From Micrasema longulum (lineage: Eukaryota > Arthropoda > Insecta > Trichoptera > Brachycentridae), in the NCBI GenBank assembly GCA_022494885.1, contig JAGVSM010001366.1, forward strand, positions 62,001 to 126,000: a stretch of DNA of 64,000 bases, written 5' to 3'. Position numbers and translations under genes: made by a program. The notes under the pieces were generated by a model that did not search any database, had not been told where the DNA came from, and saw nothing but the letters and a program-made list of their open reading frames with translations. This document shows positions 1-10,689 of the stretch, one piece after another. Position 1 is the stretch's first letter. The number at the start of each line of letters is the position of its first letter.

Positions 1-189
1 CTTTGATTATTGATTGTTCGTAATTTAAAAAAAAGATTTTTAGTAGTTTCGGAGTGTTTGTTTGTACATTTTTACACAATTTGACAAATAAAAGTGATTA
101 CGAATACCCCACATTTTACAAATTACAGGTAAAAAAAATTTCTTTCTTTCGTTATTCTTGATTTTTTTATTTAGTATTGTATCTTTTCG

Positions 190-350
190 TTTGGGGTTCT
201 GGGTTCGATTGGTTTAAAATATAGTTCTTCACTTCAATACTCGGTTGTTTCTGGACTGGAACCTGAAGTGTAAGACTGAAAAACTTATCTTCAATGTAAC
301 GAAAACGATCCAGATACGCTGCAATTTGAGTACCAATGCTGGTAGGGAAA
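190..350 (+). repeat. SINE-A fragment (3' body), degraded
   Basis: Shares the body of a tRNA-derived SINE (called SINE-A here) that recurs in this window: a ctggactggaacctgaag block, then gtaagactga, then a catgtaacgaaa-like stretch and gatacgctgcaa. The tRNA-like head is not visible and the end is degraded. The best full copies for comparison are 25655-25914 and 51778-52034. Confidence 0.6.
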
Positions 351-897
351 AAACGACTGTTTCAAGTAAAAAACGTGTACAGGTCCACAAACAAATTCGA
401 TAATTAAAAAAAAATACAATAATTATGTGTTAAATCTAATTGATTTATTTTCATAATAAAAAATAATGCATATTTATATATTGAAAATAATATGACCCAG
501 AAACTGTCCGTTTTGTTGCAAACACTCTTGCAATCGAAACCTCATATTGGTAAAAACTCGCTCGTAGAGACTGAAACTCGGACTGAAAGCTGAAATTTCA
601 TGTCGGTTAAAAGGAAATTGATGTTCACGCGTGATTTGAGGTAGTCTCATTAGAAAAAATTAAACGAAGTAAAATCAGGTGATCTCGGCAGCCAGCATAT
701 GTTACCAAAGCGACTAATTATTATTTTTCAAAAATGCTCCTCCTTTTTTAATTATTTTTTTATATATTTGGACCCCTGTATTTAGTAGCCTTACGTGTCA
801 TGTACAAGGCTAAGGTACTCGAAAAAAATCGTTTTTGTTTGTCTTGGAAATGGGATGTTCGATCACTGATTTTGGTTTATTACCTTAATGAGTCCAA
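351..897. other. AT-rich sequence, nothing recognised
   Basis: I see no coding, RNA or repeat signal here beyond short homopolymers. Confidence 0.4.
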
Positions 898-1316
898 TCA
901 CCATTGTTGTAATTCAAGAACAATGGCGTGATAACTACTTTTAACTACAGTGTGGGTATCTGTTAAGGATATTCCATCTTTCCTGCATTCTGCTTCAAGA
1001 TTATGGCGTTGTAAACTGAAAAATGGGTACTGAAATAACAGATGTTCGATACTCTGTGAAGAAATATCATCGCATGGACAATATTCATCATTCCTTAATT
1101 TAAACCTATATAGATAACTTCTCATAGCTCCGCGTCCGGTAAAAATTTGGGTCGATTCGAAAGTACTTTGGTGATGATGATGGAAGTTTGCTGCATCAGC
1201 CAGCGTTGAGAAAAACATTTTAGTGATTTTACCTGTAGAAGAAGCGCGGTAATGATCCTCCCAACGCTGCTGCGTATTTTGTTTCATACAGCGTTTAGCA
1301 AAGCTAACTTAGTCAT
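898..1316 (-). pseudogene. R1/I-like LINE, C-terminal fragment
   Basis: The 129-residue frame (898-1287) has the layout of the region after the reverse transcriptase in R1-type non-LTR retrotransposons: a basic QRWEDHY...TGKITKMFF segment, then TQIFTGRGAMRSYLYRFKL, then a zinc-knuckle-like CPCDD...SIEHLLFQYP block. The last Cys of the knuckle is replaced by Tyr. Frame similarity (SFAKR) continues upstream to about 1316. A related fragment at 6155-6745 shares SYLxRxK, the CP(C/Y) block and the following LQ...C spacing. The polymerase core is absent, so this is a dead truncated copy. Family assignment is by motif memory only. Confidence 0.6.
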
Positions 1317-1317
1317 T

Positions 1318-2090
1318 GATGCTCTAGTGATGTATGCTGTAATTTTATTCCACTGGAAATGGGACATGTTATTTATGTCATCATGTTACAGTAGCTCCGG
1401 TATAAAGTAAAATATCTACCATCGCGCAATATTGTTCTGAAGTCCTACTTATACGTCGCGTCGGCCAAAAATGGCGCTCTAAACAGCGGTCTTCAGGCTA
1501 TGAAGTGGATTTTGATATACTCTTTTCCTCGCTTTAATAGCGTCTATTCTGTTTATTGACGTACTTTGCAACTTGAAAATGTGTCTCTTCACTAAAAAAA
1601 TATTGTTCAAACGTTTTGGGGTAGAAAATTCTTTAAAAATCACTCTGGCATAGTTTTTCCTCAGTATGCGCTCATTTCCTTTCAAATGTTGGATGATTTG
1701 AAGCCGGTAGTGATGGAATTTTAAATATTCTAAATGTTGGAAACAAAGTTTTTTTTGTGCCATTAGATGCTGCAACCTTACAGTCAAATTTGCGAGGGTT
1801 TCGCAAAATTTTGTCTCCCAACGGTTTACGTTTTCCAGGCTCAAAACAGAAGTTAAAAGACAGGATTATTTCCGACTGATCCCGTTCTTTTTATCTTCTG
1901 CAGCACGTCCTTATTAACTAGTTTGATGCCTCACTTAATCTTCAGATATCGAACTGAGAACAAAAATGTCGCTTTGCCACATTGGTCGAATTCTTGTTCT
2001 TGAAATATGCCTCACCCGCGAAAGCCTGATGGGCTCCTGTCCACGGACTTATGATTAATAAAAAACCGCAATACTATCGCGTCGAATGTA
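1318..2090 (-). pseudogene. Tc1/mariner-superfamily transposase relic
   Basis: Read on the - strand with frame changes, the region gives landmarks of an insect DDE transposase in order. First is an N-terminal helix-turn-helix-like stretch (FKNKNSTNVAKRHF, about 2000). Next is the catalytic-domain motif EETHFQVAKYVNKQNRRY (about 1590-1540), which matches the family pattern of DEAHF followed by VNxQNxRYW. Last is QWNKITAYITRASM (about 1350-1320), where the family has QQDGATAHTARxSM. The first catalytic Asp has become Glu and the second has become Asn, and there are several stops. A long open frame at 1479-1844 lies in the wrong frame and is probably a shadow. The element is cut at its 3' end by the LINE fragment at 898-1316. 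Confidence 0.6.
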
Positions 2091-2329
2091 GGTCCTATTC
2101 CTCTGCAGCCTCTACTCAATCATTTAAAGTGTCAAATCTGCCGGCGGGCACACTGGTATATGCAAATTTATAAATGTTTATTTAAATAATTAATTATTTT
2201 ATTTTATGGAAACATACAGTCAATAATGATTTAATTGTATATTAAAGACAAGGTTGAAAGACAGACCAGGGAAGTTTCTAAATAATAATCATGCATATTT
2301 AATTATGGTATATTTTTAAATGGGTGCAT

Positions 2330-2425
2330 GATATATGTAAGAGGGTGTGTTTGTGTTAGGGTGTGTTTGTGTTAGGGTGTGTTGTGTGTTGTGTGAGAGT
2401 AAGCGTTCAGGTGTGCGTAGGCGTG
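2330..2425. repeat. GT-rich tandem repeat in LINE 3' UTR
   Basis: Three tandem units close to gttagggtgtgtttgt, then GT-rich decay. The complement (CACA-rich) is present in the related UTR near 37550-37650. It therefore belongs to the LINE UTR and is not telomeric. Confidence 0.6.
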
Positions 2426-2764
2426 TGCATCATCAAAAAGCAATTGGGAGTGTATTGCTGCCAGATAGAATAAGTGATATATTTTTTTAAATAAATTCAT
2501 ATTAATATATAAGTTGATGAAAAAAACTAATTATAATTTGAATAAGAACGGTAGAGGAAAGAGCGTTTTGCCTAGTTAGTGCTAAAGACTGGCAGATGGA
2601 ATAATTTTGAGATATTATTTGTGGAAATGTGTACTTGGTTCTGAGTTTATACAATATATCTGTCGTTTATTATAAATATGTATGTATGTAGAACTGCTGA
2701 TTTCCGAAATAAAATAAAATATTACAAAGAGATAGAAGATAATATAGAAGCCCAGGCATATAAC

Positions 2765-2832
2765 TGTCACTGGCAGGTTTGAGTGGCCGCTTTACTTGCT
2801 GTATAACATTTACCATTCTGCCTTTGTTTGCG
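2765..2832 (-). repeat. FB3 repeat arm (single)
   Basis: Matches one arm of the foldback family described at 43845-44250: gtcactggcaggtttgagtgg, then a tgtataacatttaccattct block. Confidence 0.55.
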
Positions 2833-3840
2833 CATGAAGATCCGCACATTTCTATAATTATTTTTTATTTTTATTTTTTTAGAAAAATAACAGCAATACA
2901 AAAGAAAATGTACAACATTATAAAAAAAAACACAAAATAAAGCCAAATCAGTTTTCCACATACATACAATTATATAAATCCAGTTCAGTTAGTTTTTGTG
3001 TGAGAGGGATGCGTGGGTAACTGAGTGGGGTGTGGTTTTGGTAGGTATGTAAATATGTGTGTTAGTGTATATGGGTGTTAGGGTGGGTTCATGGACAGGG
3101 TAAGTGTGTGTTTGGTTTGAGTGAATAGAAACAACTTAAATTAATAATGTAAATTTTTTATTTTTTTATAAAGAAACATAATTTTTTTCATATAATAGTT
3201 TTTTAATTCTTGTTTTAAAAGTGAGTTTACTGCAGTTAAATATATCTATGTTATTTAAAAATACATTATAATTACGCGCCAAGCGAATCAGAGGAGAGTT
3301 CTGTGCATAGTTGGTGCGAACTGTAGGTACATAGAAAAGAGATATATTCGTGTGACGGGTGCGGTAGCCAGGTACATTAAGGGCCAACTCAGAAACCAGA
3401 ATAGGACTATCAAGACGTCCATTAAGAATGTCATGTAAAATCCTTATATCTAATACCAAACGACGATCCTCAAGACTAAGTATATAATGTTTATGACAAG
3501 AAGTTTTATAGTTAAGGTCCTTAAATCTGGACCTTCAATTGAGATGTCTCAAAAATGTTTGCTGAATATTTTTAAGTCTTATCTTGTGTGTGGAATACTA
3601 AGGAGACCACAAAGAGGTGGCATATTTAAGGATACTGCGAACGTAAGCGAAATAAATCAATTTGATACTACCAATATCATTAAAAACTTGCCAAGTGCGG
3701 ATAACAAAACCTAAGTTTCCGTATGCCCGGTTCACTATAATTTCGATGTGGTTTTCATACGTAAGTTTTTTTTATCTAGAATCACACCAAGATCACGAAC
3801 ACTTTCAACTCGTTGTACAGCTTGATTACTTATAAAATAT

Positions 3841-4470
3841 TGATACAAAATACGGAAACATTCGCACATTTCTTCAATTCTTATTTAAATGATTAAGTAA
3901 ACATTTCCTAAAATGTAATCGTTACATGTTCAAAAAATATATAATATTTAAGTCTGCGCTATAATTTATCTATATAAACACAAATGTCTGAGCATACGAT
4001 CATAAACTGTTTATCAGGACAAAAAACAGATTGTACGGTTTCGTAAAAAAGGTTATTTCGGAATATAATGTTGATTTATTTATTTAATATTTCACCACAA
4101 TACATAAGGTATATGGTTTAATTATCAATGAATTCCTCGTTGAGAAAACCCGCACCCAGAAGTACTTTTCACAAATATAGTTTATTAATTATTTATTCAC
4201 ACAATTAATAGTTTTAGAAAAGACTTTTTATAGTATTTCGACAGTATATAGGTTTTTGATTTTGTAAAAAAGGTACTTTTAATTATTAATATCTTGAATA
4301 TATTACAAAATAGCAGAGTTTAAAATGCGTTTGATTTCTGTTCTGTATCCGGGCGGATGAAAAATACAGTTCTGTTTGTGAAATACCACTAGAATCCTAG
4401 ACGAGTGTTTTTATCTCGATAGCTGCCATCTGGTAAAAGTCCTAAATAAGGGAATCGAGAGAAATAACTC
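3841..4470. other. AT-rich, nothing recognised
   Basis: No frame, tRNA-like box or inverted repeat that I can support. Confidence 0.4.
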
Positions 4471-4612
4471 CGTCAAGTTGCGTCATGGTTGACGAATTCG
4501 CCAATAATTCTTGAGGTCCTTGGTTCGAATCCTGGCGGGAGGACGTGAAATATTAATTAATGGAGATATTTCATTTTCTGGACTGGAACCTGAAGCGTAA
4601 GACTGATCACCC
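4471..4612 (+). repeat. SINE-A copy, partial
   Basis: Contains a B-box-like ggttcgaatcctgg, then the SINE-A body (ctggactggaacctgaag, gtaagactgatcac). The A-box part is degraded and the 3' end is missing. Confidence 0.7.
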
Positions 4613-4639
4613 TAAAGGAAATGTATGATTAAATTAATT

Positions 4640-5366
4640 TTTTTTATGTAGAACACAACCAGTGACTACTTTATTTTTAATAATTTAATAACCAAATTAA
4701 AGCCTTATTTTTTTTGGATTTCTTCGTATATTGATGTCAAAAAACAAAACAACACCAAGTTATGTGATGAAAATAATTAATAATTTCATGCCTAATAAAA
4801 AAATTATATTGAGGAAAACTAACCAATAATGGCATACAATAACCTTTGCGTGAACTTTAAAAACAGGGAGATGACGCATACAACGCCACTGAAAGGATTC
4901 AATCAAATGGAAATACGGAAAAAAATTAGGAAACATAATCCGTCTGAATTTATTAACTTGTAATATAGTAACTGAAATTATTTTTGTTCATATTGAATAT
5001 TTTTTTATTCATATTGATTATTTTATTATTATTTGTTCATATTAAATATTGAAATTATTTTTGTTCATATGTAAGTTGTAACTAGTTGTTATTTATTTTT
5101 TATTACCTAAATAAATACATTACATTATAACTAGTTTCGGCAAAATATTATTCCTTTTTAGGGTTGATAACAAACTAAAAGAGAGGGGATGGAAACTGGG
5201 AGTTTATGTGTGTATTAAGGGAGAGGGAACATATTGAGAAAAGGATTATTACATAAATATATTTGATTATTAATAATATATTAATTGTTATTTACAGCCT
5301 TTCTTATTTCTAAGTTATTAAGTGTATTGAGTTTTTCTACTGACATTTCTTGGTGGAACTGCATTT
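4640..5366. other. AT-rich, short internal repeats
   Basis: Between about 4975 and 5075 a ttgttcatattgaatattt-like unit repeats imperfectly three to four times. Nothing else recognised. Confidence 0.4.
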
Positions 5367-5750
5367 TTAATTATAATAATAAAAAAGTATTTAGTTTTAT
5401 TCCACTTTTATTTATAAATTTTTACCAGTGACCGGGTTTCGTCGTGACCGACATCGTCAGACTGGCGGGAGACTAAACAAATTTCTATGTTACATACAAG
5501 TACAAGCAGGGGTTGTAAATAATGATTTTATATAATTATGGAAATTGAAGAGTTTAAATTAAAATCACTTAAGTTTGCACTTGTATATGCTTGCACTGTA
5601 TATGGTGCTTGCACGTGTATATAACGTATTAATTTGTTTAGCTTTCCACCAGTCTGACGATGTCGGTCACGATGAAACCCGGTCACTGGTAAAAATTCAT
5701 AAAAAAAAGTGGAATAAAACCATATACGTATTTTTATTATTATAATTATT
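5367..5750. mobile_element. Foldback/MITE with about 115-base inverted arms (FB1)
   Basis: The left arm (about 5367-5485) and right arm (about 5635-5750) are inverted copies. Each contains, reading inward, a poly-AT end, ttttattccac, tttttaccagtgaccgggtt, gtgaccgacatcgtcagact and a ctaaacaaatt block. The centre (about 5486-5634) is AT-rich and single-copy. There is no coding capacity. This is the structure of a non-autonomous foldback DNA transposon. I cannot define the target duplication or superfamily. Confidence 0.75.
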
Positions 5751-6150
5751 GAGTTTACTTCCTTTATTATTTATGTGTAAAATTCATGAATAAAAAATGA
5801 GTGATTATTTGTAAGAACATGTTCTGCAAACTACGAAAAATTACTGTTTTTGAGAAATCTCATAAGTTCTTTAATTCCAGTTTCAAATGTAGGTGATGTT
5901 TTTCCAATATAAAAGAATTGCAGTCATAGCATTTTGCCAAAACGAGTTGGTTATTAAAATATAAAAAATAAAGTGGTAAGTACAAAAATACAAAAATAAC
6001 AAAGTTATTTATTGTAATATTTTAAATATTAATGCTCTACAAAGTAAGTGCTTCAAATATAAAATAAAGGATAGGTATTTATTTGTTTACTTAAAAAAAA
6101 TGTTCTATTAAATTTTTTTCAATTTAAAACTTTATTAAACCGTAATTTTT
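5751..6150. other. AT-rich, nothing recognised
   Basis: No supportable feature. Confidence 0.4.
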
Positions 6151-6154
6151 ATTA

Positions 6155-6745
6155 TATGTGAGGTGAGGTGTTCCGGCTGTGGGCTGGTTTAGGAGGTCCT
6201 CCGCATTTGCTCAAGTGACGAGGAAACCACAGAAAACTCGGACGAAGGACTCGGAGAAGGCAGACTGTTGTCATTCGTTAACATACCTTCCGATCCATCT
6301 GAAGAGTGTTCGACATTTGGTGTCTCTCTTCCATTGATGCATTTTATTGTCTTTACTATATCTATCATGTATAATGTTACATGTCGTGACAAGTCCTTAT
6401 GACTAATAACTATATATGCATCCTGTAGATTCTCATTTGGACTTCTGCATTGCGTCTCCGGTTGCATTATCTGTAAACTAAAAAGGAGGCAATGCATCAA
6501 CAGAAAGGAGACATCTTGGAGAGTAACATCTTCGTACGGGCAGGTGTTAATTTCAGATATCTTTAATCTCGGCAGGTAACTCATAAACCCATCATGTCCC
6601 GTCAGTATCCTGCACGTTGCAGTTTCCTGAAACCTGAGGCATGGTAAATAGATGGAAAAAACATTTTTGTCACATTTTCTGTGGGTTCTGTTGTATAAAG
6701 ATCATTCCAGAGTTGTAAAGTTCTGCTTCTTGTTTTCCTCTTTGC
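6155..6745 (-). pseudogene. R1/I-like LINE, C-terminal fragment
   Basis: Related to the fragment at 898-1316. Upstream reading gives SFAKRKTRSRTLQLWNDLY and TKMFFPS. The open frame at 6189-6584 then starts SYLPRLKISEINTCPYEDVT with QDVSFLLMHCLLFSLQ, the decayed zinc-knuckle block. The tail of the frame is Ser/Pro-rich and has no recognised match. At least one stop separates the two parts. It is a decayed copy without a polymerase domain. Confidence 0.55.
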
Positions 6746-7036
6746 AAAACTAAGTAGAAAGTCAACAAAATCATGAACTGTGTTTTTGAGAGTTGCTTTC
6801 CCAGCCTATTCGTCCGCTGTTTCAATCCGGATTTTCAGATTTTCCTTTATCCGGACTACGCTCATCCCCAATTAGTCCAGATAATCGAAGTTCTACTGTG
6901 AAACCAAAAAGCACAAAAACTAAAAAGTATAAAATGCGACGTAATTTAAATTTGAATCGGGTTTTGATTATGTGGCTTGTGCCTCAACTGACGGATTAAA
7001 GGTCCATGGTTCCAAAAAAAAAAATTCAATCAAGAA
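6746..7036. other. Nothing recognised
   Basis: A short frame at 6793-6999 has no recognisable motif and is probably chance. Confidence 0.35.
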
Positions 7037-7220
7037 TAATCATCATCATCATCGTACCCTTGTTTCCAACCAGTGGTGCATAAGTCACTGAAATGGTACA
7101 TTAAATGAAGCGTATATCTGTTACATGATGGTAAGGTGATTAGCCTTACGCTTCAGGTATCATTCCAGAAGATGAAATATTGCAGTGTAAAAAGGCATTT
7201 TTCAAACAGGTTTCCAATGT
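7037..7220 (-). repeat. SINE-A copy, 3' portion
   Basis: On the - strand it carries the SINE-A body and the (gat)n tail, seen here as catcatcatcatcg at its left end, plus ccttacgcttcaggta. The tRNA-like head is lost. Confidence 0.65.
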
Positions 7221-7299
7221 GTATATCAAGTACAGATCAGCTATTTACCGTTAGACAAATTTTGCCATAATGCTGAGAGTTATATGTAAATAAACACCA

Positions 7300-7690
7300 A
7301 CTATTCATAGAATTTAAACAAGTGGATGATAGCATAGATCGAAGGTGTCCATAAGATATATTGCTACAATGTCAAACCCCTCGAAAACCGGTTAAACTTA
7401 TCAATTCAACCATGTCAGGTCCAAATAAATGGAAAACTAACAAAAGAATTTGCAGTACCCAAAGGATAAAACAGGGAGATGCCCGGGCCCCGACTATTTT
7501 CAGTAGTATGTCCGAATATGTCATAAAAAGAATTCTGGACACTGGTTCCAATATTTGTTTTACAAGATGCCAAATTGTCAGATATGCGGATGCCATCAAC
7601 ATTGTCGGGATATCAAAAACAGACATTAATGAGATATTTGATCCCTTGGAAACAGCTTCACGAGATGTGGGACTGAAAATCAATGTATAA
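7300..7690 (+). pseudogene. Reverse transcriptase fragment, YADA active-site variant
   Basis: The frame from 7361 reads RIKQGDARAPTIF, then EYVIKRILDT, then QIVRYADAINIVG and GLKINV. This matches the family pattern RQGDxLAPxLF...YADDxxIxG...GLxINVxKT of RTE-like or related LINE polymerases. The catalytic YADD has become YADA, so it is inactive. The frame stops at 7688 just where the KT motif is expected, and similar coding (NRSKTAVHTNN) resumes near 7839 after about 150 bases of unrelated sequence that holds a tRNA-like stretch. Confidence 0.6.
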
Positions 7691-7744
7691 AAAATAAAAA
7701 TGATGTAAATAACTTGTGCTGGAAAAATGGAAATCGAGTTGTGG

Positions 7745-7835
7745 TAAAGTGGGATTTGAATCTCGGACCTTTGGCCCGTGAGTCCACAATATTTCCACGG
7801 GAGCACGAACTGACATATCTTATTATAATAAATAG
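7745..7835 (-). repeat. tRNA-like stretch, possible SINE insertion in RT relic
   Basis: On the - strand, gagattcaaatcccac resembles an RNA polymerase III B box, with a GTTCGTGCTC...GTGG block about 50 bases upstream. It sits between two parts of a reverse transcriptase fragment. A full SINE structure is not visible. Confidence 0.35.
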
Positions 7836-8094
7836 GAGCAAAACAGCCGTACATACTAATAACGGCATTGAACAAAAAGTAACAGAAGACAATATCTAAT
7901 AATTTAAGATAACATTGTAAAAGTTTATTGGAAATAAAACTCCACTCTTTATTTGAATCCCCACGGATTTAAATGCAATTGAATTCTTTCGAAGTAACAT
8001 TCTGAATGTAATACAATGCAAACTTTATTTTGATTCAATAATACTAGTACTTATCAGTTCATGATCTTCGGTCCTATTTCAAAACGTTGATTCC

Positions 8095-8330
8095 AGCATT
8101 ATTTCATTTGCTTTTAAAAGAATGGTGAATGTTATACAGTGTGTAAAGTGGCCACTTAAACCAGCCAATGACAGGTCATAAGCCCTGTGAATGCCTAGAC
8201 TTCAATATTCCCTTCTCTAAAATTTTCTTCATCTCTATTGTAATATGTTAATATTAACAGCTCCCTAGGAGGTTGAATCCAGTCCTTGTCTAAAAAAATT
8301 TGGACAAACTCAAAACTTTGTTGATATAAA
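8095..8330 (+). repeat. FB3 family copy
   Basis: Good copy of the + arm: atgttatacagtgtgtaaag, tggccacttaaaccagcc, aatgacaggtcataagccct, then ttcttcatctctattgtaa, agctccctaggaggttgaat and tttggacaaactcaaaac. The same consensus recurs at 26541-27160, 35585-35700, 43845-44250 and 50712-50790. Confidence 0.75.
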
Positions 8331-9960
8331 TTTAAATAATTCATTACTTTTATTTATTTACTCATACTTTTACATTGTCTGTATTCTTTTTTTTTTTTTA
8401 AAAAGCGGCTAAAACTTTTTTAAATTTGAAGGCATTGACGTACGTATCAATATGCTATACACGTGACGATGCCATTTAAATTTGTAGGTAGTTGTCTTTC
8501 TTGTCTTCATTTGCTTGTTGACTATCGTCGTGATCAGACGTCACACTTCGCAGAATAATGCCATTGAGTGTGACGAGGAAATGCTTTAAATATACACCAA
8601 CTATGAAAAAAACAAACATCTCATTTATTAGTTTACGGGTATTTTTTAGTACCTGCATGTCTCAAAAATTTAAAGCACATTAATAATAACACTGACGGTG
8701 AGTGTCGTAGTAATTGCAACGAGTCTACTTTCACAGAAATATGAACTACGGGAATTGTATGTATTAAAACAAACGTGTAATGAAAGGTTTCGGTTTGATT
8801 CTCGAACTGAGTACCTACGGCTAGTTGTTTTGCTATAAAGTGTAGCTAAATTTGTGATTGATAATCATAAAATGATCTTTGTCCAAATGGGCTACTCTAT
8901 AAGCGAGTGGTGTATTATTACTCGATGGCTGCTTAGAGTACCAATGATCAATGAATTATTACTCTGAGGTTATTTTTCATACGAGATACATTTAAAAAAA
9001 GTACAACCCGAAAAAGACAATCAAGACGATACTATAATATATTTTAATATATGGATGTACGCACTGAATTGGTAATAATACTGGAAGTGCTAATAAGGTA
9101 CATTATTATTGAGACCAGTGTCGCCAGTTCGCAAAAAACCTTTTGGATTTTAAACGCAAATAACCAATTCTAATAGTGAGTCTTCTATTTCGTTTCTACT
9201 CACGTTCATCATATTGCTGTACCGTTTTGATGGTGATGTTCCAAAACAATCGATATTTTACCTTTTAATTGAACGATACTGACCATTAATTCAGTAGGTA
9301 ATTTATCTAAATTTTATATAGTTTTCGATTGCTTTATGATTAGTAGTATTATGTAATTACTATATTATAATATTTTACGTTTTTATCTTTTGTTTTTAAC
9401 AATTTATTTGCTATGCATATTTTGCCTCTACATTGTTATATTAAAATAAAATACGTTTTTGTTTTATATGGTAGAAAAGAACAAACATGCACTGACTAAT
9501 TAAAAAAAAAATTTGAACAAAACGCTCCTATCGTTTCAAAACCATGCGAAACCAAACTCATTGTCTATTATTTTAATACGTCATCCTGCCATAATAATTT
9601 CTTGATCACACGAGTTTCTGCCGATAAATGAAATAATTGGTTTTGTTATATTCGGAAAGACTTTTGAAACAAAGTCAATAGATTGAGTCTCTGGTTAAAG
9701 AAAAGACTCATCATTATTTCAACTTCTATCAAGTTGTTAGATTGTACGAAACATTACAAAAGAAAGGCTATCAACGACACGTGTGCCAAATAACAATCAA
9801 ATAGAAACGCTTCGAAAAGTCCAATTATCGAAATCAAACCAAATATTGCAAGGAAATAAATCACTTGAAAAATATAGGCAATCACGGAGGAATATTTTTA
9901 ATCGATAAAATGAACGAAATAAATTTGAAATATACTTGAAAATAAATATGTAATCTATAT
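8331..9960. other. AT-rich, nothing recognised
   Basis: Includes a 60-residue frame on the - strand at 8476-8658 without recognisable features. No repeat family from elsewhere in the window was seen. Confidence 0.35.
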
Positions 9961-9964
9961 CGAA

Positions 9965-10225
9965 TCCATCTCTCTGTTGCTATTAAATTATTTTCACGTT
10001 CCCAACCATGTCACCGGAAGTAAACATCTGCTATTTATTAAATTTTCTAAGAGCAACTTTTGTTTTTATGTCCCAATGTCCAGAATGTGTAGATGAGTCA
10101 ATTCGTCACATAATTTGGAATTTTTAAGATAGATCTTCCGGCTTTTCGTATATCTCTTCGCCACTAAAACAATGTGGGATAAGGCATTGTTTAGTTAGAA
10201 GTCTTATTTGTTTATCGTATTTCTG
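9965..10225 (+). pseudogene. LINE extreme C-terminus and 3' UTR
   Basis: Nearly the same sequence as 60900-61150: cacgttcccaaccatg, gtaaacatctgctatttatt, agagcaacttttgttttta, tgtccagaatgtgt and agatcttccggcttttcgta blocks in the same order. The 60757-60975 copy is open and looks like a LINE C-terminus, so this is the 3' end of another copy. Confidence 0.6.
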
Positions 10226-10689
10226 AATATTTTTATTTTTTTGTTTTTTATTATCAATTTTTGTTTGCATTTTACAATACGTATACACACGTTACAAAAA
10301 GAAAAAAAAAACTATTACATAAATACAAAAAAAAATTAAACAAAGGCATTGCCTGTGGGTGGGCATACATTTCATTTTAAATTTAAATAAAAGCTGCTGG
10401 AACAATACGATAGATATAAAAAAATGAAAAATAATTGCTTTTATAACAACACAATTATAATGTCAATAAAAATTAGAAAATTATGATAAAAGTAAAAATA
10501 TGCTATTGATAAAAAAAAGAAGCTATATGCTTTTTTTATCCATAATTTTAACAAAATTTTTAATCGTGACAAATTAAAATAATTAACCTCTATCATATTG
10601 TCCCTATAAAATGCATTGCAATGCAATACAACAACAGTTTTGGAGGTATGAAAAATGAGTGTCTTTGCCCGAGTCTGGATTTACAAGAA
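10226..10689. other. AT-rich, nothing recognised
   Basis: Homopolymer-rich. A - strand frame at 10441-10626 is low complexity. Confidence 0.35.

Larger units (their letters stand above)
2190..3840 (-). pseudogene. LINE C-terminal half and 3' UTR, decayed
   Basis: From about 3840 downward the - strand reads VQRVESVRDLGVILD, a standard post-polymerase block of jockey/CR1-like reverse transcriptases. After frame changes comes an open stretch at 3166-3459 with LDIRILHDILNGRLDSP, VPGYRTRHTN, RTNYAQNSPLIRLAR and DIFNCSKLTFK, typical of LINE C-termini. The 3' UTR then runs to about 2190 and ends, in element sense, in gactgtatgtttcc-like sequence followed by AT-rich tail. The same UTR occurs on the + strand at 37465-37790. 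A piece of another repeat (2765-2832) sits inside. No catalytic motif is left. Confidence 0.6.

Noticed and set aside
1479..1844. 121-residue - strand frame as a host gene
   Set aside because: A different, broken frame over the same bases gives recognisable transposase motifs, so this frame is a shadow.
2330..2425. Telomere-like TTAGGG repeat
   Set aside because: The unit is about 16 bases and GT-rich, belongs to a LINE 3' UTR, and insect telomeres are usually TTAGG.
7372..7875. 167-residue - strand frame
   Set aside because: Antisense to a reverse transcriptase relic. It has no recognisable domain and the + strand carries the motifs.
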